Origin: an uncultured Bacteroidota bacterium
GTDB lineage: Bacteria > Bacteroidota > Bacteroidia > Chitinophagales > Chitinophagaceae
Direction: 5' to 3'
Length of the DNA: 62,948 nt
Assembly: GCA_903929195.1 (NCBI GenBank)
Contig: CAIYTT010000189.1
Span: forward strand, 1-62,948
In this document: in pieces, positions 18,718 through 30,700 of the stretch
Layout of the letters: every line of letters begins with the position of its first letter
Position numbering within the stretch: position 1 is the first letter of the stretch
The notes under the pieces: model-generated
Told to the model about the DNA's origin: nothing
The model's input: the letters and a program-made list of their open reading frames with translations, nothing else
Database searches by the model: none
Position numbers and translations under genes: made by a program

Positions 18718-19140
18718 ATGCATAAGAAAGTAACAGGTATTGGCGGTGTTTTTATAAAATGTAAAAACCCTGTGGATATGCGCAATTGGTATGCTAAAAA
18801 TTTAGGGTTCAATACAGACCAATACGGTACTTCTTTTGTGTGGCGAAATATAGACGAACCTGCAAAAAAAGGATATACCGTTTGGAGTACTTTCGCTGAA
18901 AATACCAAGTATTTCGAACCTTCTACAAAAGACTTTATGATAAATCTAAGAGTAGAAAACTTAGATTGGCTATTATCGGAATTAAAGAAGGATGATATAA
19001 ACCAAATTGGAGAAACTCAAGTCTATGAATATGGAAAATTTGCCCATATTATAGACCCTGAAGGTAACAAAATTGAGCTTTGGGAAGCTAATGATACTGA
19101 ATTTGCTGGAATAATAAGCCCGGATGCAATTACAAAATAA
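18718..19140 (+). CDS. VOC-superfamily (glyoxalase/bleomycin-resistance-like) protein
   Basis: A 140-residue protein with the two beta-alpha-beta-beta-beta modules of the vicinal oxygen chelate fold. The start VTGIGGVFIKCKNPVDMRNWYAKNLGF and the end IIDPEGNKIELWEAND are typical; the glutamate of IELWE is a usual metal ligand. The substrate is unknown; the family includes lyases, dioxygenases and resistance proteins. It is a single gene between two terminators. Confidence 0.85.
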   Translation: MHKKVTGIGGVFIKCKNPVDMRNWYAKNLGFNTDQYGTSFVWRNIDEPAKKGYTVWSTFAENTKYFEPSTKDFMINLRVENLDWLLSELKKDDINQIGETQVYEYGKFAHIIDPEGNKIELWEANDTEFAGIISPDAITK

Positions 19141-19150
19141 TCCAAGATTT

Positions 19151-19200
19151 TTAAATTAAAAAGGATGTCGGAATTATTCACGACATCCTTTTTAATTTAA
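19151..19200. terminator. Bidirectional terminator between convergent genes
   Basis: A perfect 20-base-pair inverted repeat with a ten-base loop and a GGATGTCG / CGACATCC core. It is flanked by A-rich and T-rich tracts, so it works in either direction. It ends three bases from the minus-strand stop of the DUF5777 gene. Confidence 0.9.
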
Positions 19201-19203
19201 TTT

Positions 19204-20181
19204 TTATAATCTTGGTACTGACCATTTTGTATTTTCTTCTTCTTTAAAACCTTCCGGTTTAATAATTGTAAATACCCTTGAAATGTTAAAACCTAAGTGA
19301 AGACTGTTTTTAGGATAAAGAAAACCCCAAGAATCGGTATTTTGACCTATAAAACTACGTTCAGCAAGGCTTTGTGCATTAGATACTATAAATTGGAACA
19401 CATGACCCCCTGTTTCTACCTCGTAACCTAAAGAAAAAGTATTATAGGTAGTATGCCCATTTACTAATAAGTTAGTATTGTTTAATCTGTAATAATATTC
19501 AGCAGTTATTGCAGCACGTTTGGTAAGTTTCATTCTGCCGCCAATACCTAATGCAAAAGTATTGTTAGAGAATTTTGAACTATCTACATAATTATAATGC
19601 ACCATTGTAGGCATTAGTTGCAAAGACAGGCTATTATTAAACTTTCTGGCTATTAATAATTGATTTGTAAAAAACAGTCTATTCGTAAATAGCCAAGAAT
19701 CGGTAGCAACAGGCAATTGAGGGGCGGGTAAGGTTTCCATGTCTATATTACCAAAATAGGACAAGGTAAAAGGCATCCCATTGGTAGCCTGACGCAGTAT
19801 TTTTGCTTTTACAAACCCATCATTGTCTTTACTTGCACTATGCCCTATACCAACCATAAGCCAAGGAGTAATACCAAAATCTACGCCTATTTTGGTTATT
19901 GCATTATCTACACCATATAAGTTCTGTACTGCATTACCCACACTACCGCCGTCCATAGGGCCAAAACGATGTGAAATACGAAAATCTAATACTCCTGAAG
20001 CTAAATTTTCTATTGTACTGCCATCAAGTAAACGTGTAGATTTAAATGTATAAGCAGCATAATCTTTTTGTTTCGCAATTTCTTTATTCAAATCAGCAAA
20101 CATGTCCTCGTTTTGGGCAAAAGAAATACTACCGGTAAAACAAAGAGCTATTAAGATTGCTGTTTTTTTAAATGTAAGCAT
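19204..20181 (-). CDS. DUF5777-family outer-membrane beta-barrel protein
   Basis: A 325-residue exported protein. It has a signal peptide (MLTFKKTAILIALCF to ISFAQ), a short helical start (DMFADLNKEIAKQKDY) and then barrel strands with the family-typical segments STRLLDGSTIENL, LDFRISHRFG and TKIGVDFGITPWLMVGIG. The start is placed at the methionine directly before the signal peptide, 16 codons inside the longest frame. It is the last gene of a minus-strand group with YceI, a c-type cytochrome and an OB-fold protein. That context suggests a role in periplasmic electron transfer or lipid handling, as inference only. Confidence 0.8.
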   Translation of the reverse strand: MLTFKKTAILIALCFTGSISFAQNEDMFADLNKEIAKQKDYAAYTFKSTRLLDGSTIENLASGVLDFRISHRFGPMDGGSVGNAVQNLYGVDNAITKIGVDFGITPWLMVGIGHSASKDNDGFVKAKILRQATNGMPFTLSYFGNIDMETLPAPQLPVATDSWLFTNRLFFTNQLLIARKFNNSLSLQLMPTMVHYNYVDSSKFSNNTFALGIGGRMKLTKRAAITAEYYYRLNNTNLLVNGHTTYNTFSLGYEVETGGHVFQFIVSNAQSLAERSFIGQNTDSWGFLYPKNSLHLGFNISRVFTIIKPEGFKEEENTKWSVPRL

Positions 20182-20246
20182 TATTAAATTATTTATTTTT
20201 TGGTAAACGTTTTTTAGGTGCATAAACATGCACCTAAAAACGAAAT

Positions 20247-20801
20247 TTATTTTTGTGTTAATTCAGCATCTAAGCTAATAGTTGCTTCTTTGGCAATTTT
20301 ATCTGCAACTACGGTAGGAATAACAATTTTATAATCAGCTAATTTTACCGAAAACTTTGCAATTACAGTTATTTTACCACCGCTTACTTTTATTGTACCG
20401 GTAGTAGTTACCGGATTGGTAGTACCATGAATATCTAATTTGCCGGTAGCAGTAGCAGTATAAGTACCATCTTTGGTTAAATTAACATCTGCAATATTGG
20501 TAATAGTACCATCAAAACTTGCTTTCGGGAAATTTTTACTTTCCATATAATTTTCATTAAAATGGTCTTCCATTAAAGCTTTTTCAAACTTAAAATCTTT
20601 TATTTGAGCTTGAAACTGGATATGACCTGTTTTAGAGTCCATTGCACAGGCTACTTGCTTATCAATACCCGAAATCTTTTCGGGCGATGTAGGCGTAGTG
20701 GCATCAAATGTAATTTTGCCGGTACGTGTCATTGCTTTTTGTGCAAAAAGCGAGGCAGAAGTTATTGTTAATAGACTAACTGCAATCAATAATTTTTTCA
20801 T
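20247..20801 (-). CDS. YceI-family periplasmic protein
   Basis: A 184-residue exported protein: signal peptide ending SLFAQ, followed by a beta-sandwich/lipocalin-like domain typical of YceI (segments GKITFDATTP, MESKNFPKASFDGTI, ATGKLDIHGTTNPV, KFSVKLADYKI). YceI proteins bind polyisoprenoids or similar amphiphilic lipids. It lies between the cytochrome gene and the DUF5777 barrel gene on the same strand, a combination that is probably one transcription unit. Confidence 0.9.
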   Translation of the reverse strand: MKKLLIAVSLLTITSASLFAQKAMTRTGKITFDATTPTSPEKISGIDKQVACAMDSKTGHIQFQAQIKDFKFEKALMEDHFNENYMESKNFPKASFDGTITNIADVNLTKDGTYTATATGKLDIHGTTNPVTTTGTIKVSGGKITVIAKFSVKLADYKIVIPTVVADKIAKEATISLDAELTQK

Positions 20802-20826
20802 GTTTATTATATTTAGATTTTATAAA

Positions 20827-21210
20827 TTAATTGTTTTGAGCACCTAAATGTACCCATCTGGTTATTTTATTAATATTACAATCAGATAGCTTAGTACCAC
20901 CCTGCGGCATACTTTGATGTCTTGATGTAGGTGTAAAATTAATATCTGTAAGCAAAGAACCATTGTTTGCAACCGTTTGTACACCGGCACAAGTAGAGAA
21001 ATCGCCAAACCCAGCACCGCTACCACCTGTATTATGGCAATTGTTACAATAAGTGTTTATAATGGGTGCAATATCATGTGCATACGTTATGGTTGTAGTA
21101 TCGCAACTATTTGTAATTATAATAGGAGCAGGGTATAGTTTGTCGCCTTTATCATTATAGCAGCTACTAAATAAGCCTACTATACAACATATAATTAATC
21201 CTTTTTTCAT
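20827..21210 (-). CDS. Small c-type cytochrome-like lipoprotein
   Basis: A 127-residue protein with a lipoprotein signal (hydrophobic run to LFSSC, lipidated Cys near 17). A single heme c site CNNCH near residue 55 is followed by a plausible axial methionine in SRHQSMPQGGTK. The domain resembles the short cytochrome modules of Bacteroidota lipoproteins. It sits 14 bases after the OB-fold gene and 25 bases before the yceI-like gene, so it is part of the same operon. Confidence 0.8.
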   Translation of the reverse strand: MKKGLIICCIVGLFSSCYNDKGDKLYPAPIIITNSCDTTTITYAHDIAPIINTYCNNCHNTGGSGAGFGDFSTCAGVQTVANNGSLLTDINFTPTSRHQSMPQGGTKLSDCNINKITRWVHLGAQNN

Positions 21211-21224
21211 TTTATTTTTAATAT

Positions 21225-21617
21225 TTATTTTTTAATACTACATTCTGTGCAAGAAACGCCAAGCATATTACTACCGGAACAAAAACCTACAATAGTAACT
21301 TTTTGAGATTTTGTAAGTGTAACTGTACTATCTGTCATATTACATAAAACAGCAAAATTAGGGTCGCTGGTTCTTAAAATAACGTTTAAGCCATTTGTTT
21401 TATCTATCTCATCAACTTCACCGGTTATTTCTAAAGATTTCCCCAAGTATTTTTTGTTAGATAAGGTATCGTTTGCAGCGTATTCTTTTACTAAATCTAC
21501 TGCTGTAATTTTTATTCCGTCTTTAGGTGTAGCTCTGGGTTTGTTCCACATATAATAGATAGTGCCGCCACCTATTATTACTACAATGCCAAGTAAAATT
21601 AAAATTTTTTTCACCAT
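21225..21617 (-). CDS. OB-fold (tRNA_anti-like) membrane-anchored protein
   Basis: A 130-residue protein with an N-terminal membrane anchor (MVKKILILLGIVVIIGG) and an OB-fold domain of the tRNA_anti-like type (LVKEYAANDTLSNKKYLGKSLEITGEV, then TVTLTKSQKVTIVGFCSG and a Cys-rich end VSCTECSIKK). Members are exported proteins of unknown role. The longer frame starts at a TTG that lies inside the -7 element, so the methionine at 21617 is chosen. It is the first gene of the minus-strand exported-protein operon. Confidence 0.75.
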   Translation of the reverse strand: MVKKILILLGIVVIIGGGTIYYMWNKPRATPKDGIKITAVDLVKEYAANDTLSNKKYLGKSLEITGEVDEIDKTNGLNVILRTSDPNFAVLCNMTDSTVTLTKSQKVTIVGFCSGSNMLGVSCTECSIKK

Positions 21618-21632
21618 AGTAAACCATTTTTG

Positions 21633-21640
21633 CAAAAGTA
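21633..21640 (-). promoter_or_regulatory. -7 promoter element for the OB-fold/cytochrome/YceI/DUF5777 operon
   Basis: On the minus strand this reads TACTTTTG, an exact TAnnTTTG match, 15 bases before the ATG at 21617. Because its final TTG is the first base triplet of the longest frame, it rules out that start. Confidence 0.5.
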
Positions 21641-21939
21641 GAAAAGTATTTTAAATAAAATGCATAAAAATTTCAAGCCTTAAAAATCAAAGTAGTATGC
21701 TTATTATTTTTTATTTATGTATTTATATTTTGTACGCTTATAATAACTTCCAAGCAAATTTTATGCCAATAATTGAGTATTCAAATACAACAAATTATGT
21801 AATAATATAATAATATGGCAATAAATTACCGAAAAATAGTAATTTATAAAATACCGAATAGAACTCTTGCAAGAAAAATCGGAATCTTTTAACTATAAAC
21901 ATTAGATTAGGGTACTACTATTTTTTATGCAAATTTACC

Positions 21940-21947
21940 TATCTTTG
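21940..21947 (+). promoter_or_regulatory. -7 promoter element before gyrB
   Basis: TATCTTTG (exact TAnnTTTG) lies about 116 bases before the gyrB ATG, implying a long leader of roughly 110 bases. The rest of the 21641-22063 gap shows no gene. Confidence 0.45.
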
Positions 21948-22015
21948 TAAAGTTATTTTTTGAATAAAAACGGTATTACAAAATACATCCGCAATGTTGT
22001 ATTGTACATGTTTAA

Positions 22016-24046
<2,031 letters not shown>

Positions 24047-24121
24047 AAACATACGCCCTAATAGTGATAATAGGTGTAACTACTGAGGTATGCAAAATAA
24101 AAAGTAAATTTTCCTTTTCAA

Positions 24122-24164
24122 AATCCCGATAGATGATATTTAAATAATTTCATTTATCGGGATT
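24122..24164 (+). terminator. Hairpin terminator after gyrB
   Basis: AATCCCGATA at 24122-24131 pairs with TATCGGGATT at 24155-24164. Pairing continues inward through a G-T pair to about 15 base pairs. A weak T-tract (CATTTTATGG) follows. It lies about 75 bases after the stop codon. Confidence 0.65.
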
Positions 24165-24268
24165 CATTTTATGGAGTTGTCAAATTTAAATAATTAGTTT
24201 TTGCATTATTTTACTAAAAGATTTTTATACTCTTAATTCTGAAAGAAGCGTAACCAAACAATCCGTAT

Positions 24269-24276
24269 TATCTTTG
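24269..24276 (+). promoter_or_regulatory. -7 promoter element before the bi-domain oxidoreductase gene
   Basis: TATCTTTG, an exact TAnnTTTG match, lies 67 bases before the probable TTG start codon at 24343. Confidence 0.45.
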
Positions 24277-24342
24277 CTATTTTATATGTGGAAACTATTT
24301 TTCATTTATTTTTAAAAATTATATCCTAAATTAAATTTAGCA

Positions 24343-26451
24343 TTGAAACAAATTATACAATCTTTTAAAACCGGTGAAACACTATTGGAAGATGTGCCTG
24401 CCCCCATAGTAAAACGCGGTTGTGTATTAATAAAAACGACTCGTAGTTTGGTTTCAGCCGGTACAGAACGGATGCTTGTAGAATTTGGTAAAGCAAATTT
24501 GTTACAAAAAGCAAAATCGCAACCCGATAGGGTAAAGCAAGTATTGCAAAAAATAAAAACCGATGGTTTAAAGCCTACATTGAGTGCGGTTTTTAATAAA
24601 TTAGGGCAGCCTTTGCCATTAGGTTATTGCAATGTAGGTAAGGTTATTGCAATAGGTGCCGATGTAAATGAATTTAAAATAGGCGACAGAGTTGCATCAA
24701 ACGGGCAACATGCTGAATATGTATGTGTACCTAAAAATCTTGTTGCCACCATACCCGATAATGTAAGCGATGAGGATGCTGCTTTTACTGTTATTGCTTC
24801 AATTGGGTTACAAGGTTTGCGTTTATGCAATCCTCAATTTGGCGAAACGATTGTTGTTGTAGGTTTAGGCTTAATAGGTTTAATAACGGCAGAACTATTA
24901 ATTGCCAACGGTTGTAGGGTAATTGGGATAGATTTAGACCAACAAAAAGTAAATTTGGCAATTGAAAAAGGGGTTATAGCCTTCAATCCTGCCAATGGTA
25001 TAGACCCTGTAAAATATGTTTTTGAAAACACCCAAAATAGTGGTGCAGACGGTGTTATCATAACGGCATCGGCAAAAACAAATGATATTATTGCACAGGC
25101 TGCACAAATGAGCCGTAAGAGAGGTCGTATTATTTTAGTGGGTGTAATTGGTCTTCAAATTAGCAGAGCCGATTTCTATGAAAAGGAATTGTCTTTTCAG
25201 GTATCATGTTCTTACGGGCCTGGAAGATATGATGATAACTACGAAAAAGCAGGTAATGATTATCCGCTGCCTTATGTAAGATGGACAGAGAAACGAAATT
25301 TTGAAGCCGTTTTGCAAGCTATTGCTACCGGTAAACTGAATGTTTCTTCCCTTATTTCAGAAAGAATACCTTTAGCCGAGTTCAGTAGAATCTATAATAA
25401 TATTAGCAATAAAGAATCTATTGCTTCTATTTTAGAATACCCTACAAATAGCGAGAACACAAATACCATACATGTTGCCACCGGTAAGTTCAACATTTCT
25501 AGTGGTGGTATCGGAATAATTGGTGCAGGTAATTTTACTGCTATGACTATGTTGCCCATTTTAGCAGAAATAGGTACGCCTCTAATGTCTATTGCCAGTG
25601 CCAGTGGATTAACAGGCACATCGCTAGCTAAAAAATACAATATAGCACAGTCAACATCCGATTATAATACTATTCTAAGCAATCCGGCAATAGATTTAGT
25701 TATGATAACTACCCGGCATAATCTACATGCTGCTATGACGGTGGAGTGTCTTAATGCCGGTAAACATGTATTTGTAGAAAAACCATTGGCAATTGATAAA
25801 GAAGGCTTAGAAACAATTTTGCAAGCGTATAATGGCACAAAAACGATAACTGTTGGTTTTAACCGGCGTTTTTCGCCACATATACAGAAGGCAAAACAAT
25901 TATTGGGTAATTCACAAATGAATGTAATTGCTACTATGAATGCCGGTGCTATACCTGCAAATGTATGGGTACACGATATAACAACCGGTGGTGGTAGAAT
26001 TATTGGTGAAGCTTGTCATTATATGGATTTAATTACTTTCCTTACAGGCAGTAAAATAAAGGCTGTTTGTATGAATGCTTTAGGTACTAATCCACAATCA
26101 AATACAGATAATGCTTCTATTCTTTTGCAGTATGAGAACGGAAGTACTGGAGTGATTAATTATTTTGCAAACGGCTCAAAAGAATATTCCAAAGAAAGAA
26201 TAGAAATTTACTCACAAGAAAAAACATTAATAATAGATAATTTCTGCTCCACAACAGGTTATGGATTCAGAAATTTTTCTAAATTGAAAACAAAAACAGA
26301 CAAAGGACATACAGAACAATTTAAACAATTGGTATTAAAATTAAAACAAGGCGGACAAGAACTTATTCCGTTTGATGAGATTGTAAATACGACATTAGCT
26401 AGTTTTGCAGCAATAGAAAGTTTAAGTACAAGAGCTTGGGTTAATGTGTAA
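24343..26451 (+). CDS. Bi-domain oxidoreductase (zinc-dehydrogenase-like plus GFO/IDH/MocA)
   Basis: A 702-residue natural fusion. The first half (about 1-365) is a medium-chain dehydrogenase-like domain (GHROES-like fold, Rossmann loop VVGLGLIGLITAELL). The second half (about 385-702) is a Gfo/Idh/MocA oxidoreductase (Rossmann GIIGAGNFTAMTMLP, catalytic-site EKPLAIDK and the substrate segment HDITTGGGRIIGEACHYMD). Such proteins occur in surface-polysaccharide clusters beside heparinase II/III proteins and probably modify a sugar nucleotide or lipid-linked sugar. The start is a TTG; no ATG or GTG lies between the upstream in-frame stop at 24313 and this codon. wecB follows 40 bases later and a heparinase-family gene lies further downstream, which fits the usual setting. 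Confidence 0.85.
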   Translation: MKQIIQSFKTGETLLEDVPAPIVKRGCVLIKTTRSLVSAGTERMLVEFGKANLLQKAKSQPDRVKQVLQKIKTDGLKPTLSAVFNKLGQPLPLGYCNVGKVIAIGADVNEFKIGDRVASNGQHAEYVCVPKNLVATIPDNVSDEDAAFTVIASIGLQGLRLCNPQFGETIVVVGLGLIGLITAELLIANGCRVIGIDLDQQKVNLAIEKGVIAFNPANGIDPVKYVFENTQNSGADGVIITASAKTNDIIAQAAQMSRKRGRIILVGVIGLQISRADFYEKELSFQVSCSYGPGRYDDNYEKAGNDYPLPYVRWTEKRNFEAVLQAIATGKLNVSSLISERIPLAEFSRIYNNISNKESIASILEYPTNSENTNTIHVATGKFNISSGGIGIIGAGNFTAMTMLPILAEIGTPLMSIASASGLTGTSLAKKYNIAQSTSDYNTILSNPAIDLVMITTRHNLHAAMTVECLNAGKHVFVEKPLAIDKEGLETILQAYNGTKTITVGFNRRFSPHIQKAKQLLGNSQMNVIATMNAGAIPANVWVHDITTGGGRIIGEACHYMDLITFLTGSKIKAVCMNALGTNPQSNTDNASILLQYENGSTGVINYFANGSKEYSKERIEIYSQEKTLIIDNFCSTTGYGFRNFSKLKTKTDKGHTEQFKQLVLKLKQGGQELIPFDEIVNTTLASFAAIESLSTRAWVNV

Positions 26452-26490
26452 TTTTTGGAATCAATTTAAAAATTAAAATAATATAAATAT

Positions 26491-27588
26491 ATGTTAATAG
26501 ATATTATTGCAGGTGCAAGACCCAACTTTATAAAAATAGCACCAATTGTTGAGGCTATTTCTAACAAACAAAAGGTAGGTAAAAATATTCAGTATCGTTT
26601 AGTACATACAGGGCAGCATTATGATAAAAAAATGAGTGGCGATTTTTTTGAACAGTTGAATATTCCCATGCCACATCATAATTTAGAATCCGGTTCGGGT
26701 ACACAAGCAGAGCAAACAGCTAAAATTATGGTTGGGTACGAGAAATTGCTTATGGAGCAGCCCTGCGACTTATGTATTGTTGTGGGCGATGTTACATCTA
26801 CTATGGCTTGCTCTATAACTGCCAAAAAAATGAAAAATATAAAAGTAGCACATGTAGAAGGCGGCATTCGTAGTGGAGACTGGACAATGCCCGAGGAGAT
26901 AAACAGGCTAGTAACAGATGCTATTACAGATTATTTTTTTACTACATCGGAAGTAGCAAACAGTAATTTATTAAAATCGGGTGTGGAAGAGAGTAGAATC
27001 TTTTTTGTGGGTAACACTATGATAGATACATTATATAAACAAATGCCTCGTTTTAGTAAGCCTGAAATTTGGGATAAATGTAATTTAACTACCGGTGGTT
27101 ATATTGTAATGACATTACACCGCCCAAATAATGTTGACAATAAAGAACAATTAGGCGAGTTGATTCAAAAAATTATAACTGCATCAAATGGCTTTCCGCT
27201 TATTTTTCCGGTACACCCGCGTACTGCAAAAATGATGGAGGATTTAAATGCGATTCCTGAAAATTTGCATATTATTGAACCTTTAGGCTATTTAGAATTT
27301 AATTATTTAGTTAAAAATGCGAAAGCCGTAATAACAGATTCCGGGGGTATTACAGAAGAAACCACTGTTATGGGCATACCATGTATTACATTGCGAGATA
27401 ATACCGAAAGACCCGAAACATGTACTGTTGGCACGAATGAGCTATTAGGGGCTAACCCAAGTACTTTAGTACCTGCCTTTGAAAAACTGTTTGCAGGGAA
27501 CTGGAAAAAAGGAGCTATACCCAAATTATGGGATGGCAAAACAGCAGAAAGAATTGTAGATAATATTATTAATGTGTTTGCAGTATAA
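26491..27588 (+). CDS. wecB: UDP-N-acetylglucosamine 2-epimerase (non-hydrolysing)
   Basis: WecB interconverts UDP-GlcNAc and UDP-ManNAc, a precursor for enterobacterial-common-antigen-like and capsular polymers. At 365 residues it has the family length. Typical segments are GARPNFIKIAPIV at the start, VHTGQHYDKKMS, HVEGGIRSGDWTMPEEINR near residue 125, LTLHRPNN-like MTLHRPNNVD, and TDSGGITEETTVMGIPCITLRDNTERPET near 285-315. These carry the catalytic Asp, Glu and His residues. It is co-directional with the bi-domain oxidoreductase gene and forms part of the polysaccharide group. Confidence 0.95.
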   Translation: MLIDIIAGARPNFIKIAPIVEAISNKQKVGKNIQYRLVHTGQHYDKKMSGDFFEQLNIPMPHHNLESGSGTQAEQTAKIMVGYEKLLMEQPCDLCIVVGDVTSTMACSITAKKMKNIKVAHVEGGIRSGDWTMPEEINRLVTDAITDYFFTTSEVANSNLLKSGVEESRIFFVGNTMIDTLYKQMPRFSKPEIWDKCNLTTGGYIVMTLHRPNNVDNKEQLGELIQKIITASNGFPLIFPVHPRTAKMMEDLNAIPENLHIIEPLGYLEFNYLVKNAKAVITDSGGITEETTVMGIPCITLRDNTERPETCTVGTNELLGANPSTLVPAFEKLFAGNWKKGAIPKLWDGKTAERIVDNIINVFAV

Positions 27589-27774
27589 ATTTTGTAATTT
27601 TACGTTTAAATTACAAAAGTCTTTATTTTTTTGTTATGAAATTAAGTGTTTTCTAACACTTCAACAGAATATAAATAGAGTTATTTGCAATATGGAATTT
27701 TATAAAAATTTATAAATATTTATAAATATTCCGATTTATATATACTATAAATAGAAACGTAAGAAATATAATTA

Positions 27775-30700
27775 ATGATAAATGATAGCCCCGAAATATT
27801 GGATACGATAGTTAATACCCTTTTGCAAGTTGGCGAAAGAGTTGCTGAAGTATCCAAAGATTGCTTAATAACAAAAATGTGGGATAGAAATGGTACAAAT
27901 TTAAATTTTAAGCAAGAAGAATATTTAGGTAAAAAAGTATCTGATTTTTTTGGAAATGCTGTTTTTTTGCAATGCGAAAATAAGATAATCGAAACTTTTT
28001 CGACAGGTAAAAATACTTATATTGAATATGTTACATTATATAATGAGAAACCAAGAAGTTATGGTCTTAAATTCCTAAACTGCCATCCCGATAAAAACTA
28101 CTTACTTGTATTAATAGAAATATTAAATAAACAAACAGAAATAAAATTAGTTGAAGATAAATGGAAATTAGCTCTTGATGCCGCTGGCGACGGCATGTGG
28201 GATTTAGATTTAGAAACAGACAAAATATCATTTTCAGATAAATGGTGGGAAATATTTGGATATGAACAAGATGAAATTAAAACATACAAACAATGGATTG
28301 CTAATGTTCATCCTGAAGATTCAAATAATATTTATGTAAAAAAAATTGAAAAACATTTATATAGTGATAAACATGTTTATAGTAACGAGTATCGATATAA
28401 GTGCAAAGACGGCACTTACAAATGGATACTTAGTCGCGGTGTTGTTATTTTAAAATCTATAGACGGTAAGCCACTTAGGCTTATAGGCATACATACCGAT
28501 ATTACCCAACTTAAAAACGCAGAAGAAAAGCATAAAACAACTGAAGAGTTTCTATTTAATTTACTAAATAACATACAAGACGGCATTTTAGTTACAGACG
28601 AGAATCAAAATATTATTTTTACTAATATAAATTTTTCTAAAAAATATCCGGATGATATTGAAACTAATTTATTAGGAAAAAGTATGTGGGAAAGGTTGGA
28701 ATTCAGTAAAACGCATCATAAAGACCCTGAAGGATTTATAAAAAGAGTTGTAGAGATATTAGATAAAAAAGAAAAAGTTTTAGATGAAGAACTTTATTTA
28801 AATGACGGCAGAATACAAAAAAGAGATTTTTTACCTCTTTTTATAAATAATAAATTTAAGGGTGAAATTTGGCAGTTCAGAGATATTACTGAATTTAAAA
28901 ATACAGAAAAAAGGTTTGAAGAGCAACGATACTTTTATGAGCAAATATTAGATAGTTTAGAAGTAGATATAGCAGTTTTTGATGCAGATTTTCGATACTT
29001 ATTTTTGAATAAAAAAGCCATAAACGACGATAATTTAAGGAAATGGATGATAGGTAAGGATGATGATGAATATATTACCTATAGAAATAAACCTATAGAA
29101 ATAGCAATTAAGAGAAAAGAAAATCTTAAAAAAGCTGTTGAAGAAAAGAGAATCATAGAGTTTGAGGAGAAAATTCCTTTCCAAAATGGAGAGAATATTT
29201 ATTTTTTAAGGCGCATTTACCCTGTTTTTAATAAAAACGGGAAAATGGAATTTATTTTAGGCTATGGAATTAAAATTACTGACCTTGTAATAGCTCGCGA
29301 AGAACTAAAAACAAGTATGAATACCTTTAGCAGTGCATTCGAAAACTCCGGCATAGGTATGGCTTTAGTGGGCATTGCAGGCAATTGGTTAAATGTAAAT
29401 AAAGAGGTTTGTAAGATTACAGGTTACTCTAAGGAAGAATTATTACTACTAACTTTTCAGGATATTACCCACCCTGACGACTTAGACGCTGATATAAACT
29501 TAGTTGGACAAATGCTAAGAAAAGAAATACATTCTTACCATTTGGAAAAAAGGTATATAACTAAAAATAAAAATATAGTTTGGGTTTTGCTTACCGTATC
29601 ACTTGTATGGAAAAGTGAGGCGGAGCCTAATTTCTTTATAGCCCAAATTATGGATATTACAAAGAAAAAACAACTGGAAAAAGAAATTGAAGAACAAAGA
29701 TATTTTTATGAAAGTACATTAAATAATCTACCCGCTGATATAGCCGTATTTGCACCCGACCATCGCTACCTTTTTGTAAATAAAAATGCATTTAAAAATG
29801 AAGAGCTTAGAAAATGGATGATTGGTAAAACAGATATTGATTATGCTAAATATAGCAACAGACCGGATTCTTTTGTTAAAGATAGATTTGCACTATACGA
29901 AAAAGCAGAAAAAGAGCGTAAAGAAACAAGAATGATTGAACGATTAGTTGATAAACAGGGTACTGTTTCTCATCATCTAAGATTATTAAGACCCATCTTT
30001 AACGATGATGGAGCATTTGAATTTATTGTAGCTTATGGCATAAATGTAACAGAACTTATTGAGGCACAAGAGGCATTGAAAACAAGCATGGAAACGTTCA
30101 CAAATGCGTTTTCTAATTCGGGTGTAGGCATGGCTTTGATAAGCCCTGAAGGTAACTGGTTAGATGTAAATAAGGTGCTTTGCGATATTTCAGGTTATAC
30201 AAAAGAAGAATTGCAACAGATTACCTACAAAGACATGTCGTATTATGAAGATGTTGATATTGATGCAGAGTTGATTAATCAATTATTTGAAAGAAAAATT
30301 GAATCTTATTCAATAGAAAAAAGATATGTTACTAAGGATAAGAAAATTCTGATGATTTATCTTACGGTCTCCTCTGTTTGGAATACCGACGGCACACCTA
30401 AATTTTTTATAGCGCAAATTATAGATATTACTGCTAAAAAAGAGTTGGAAAACAATCTTGCTATTCAAAATAAAACACTGGAAGCTATTCGGGTAAGTTT
30501 GGTAAATAAAGTAACACAATTAGAAGAACTAAATAGAATAATAGCTCACAATTTAAGAGGACCTGCAAATAATATTAAAATGCTTGCCGGTGTACTTAAA
30601 GCTAAAAATAACATGGGCGGTGATGCCGAACAAACAGCTATGAGTGAAGCTTTTTCGATGAAGGAAGCCATAGAATTTATTGATGAAAGCAGCAATTCTT

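Noticed and set aside
27589-27774. AT-rich gap with ATAAATATTTATAAATATT stretches considered as a regulatory repeat
   Set aside because: The pattern is simple AT-rich sequence without clear unit structure or a promoter match; nothing specific could be supported.
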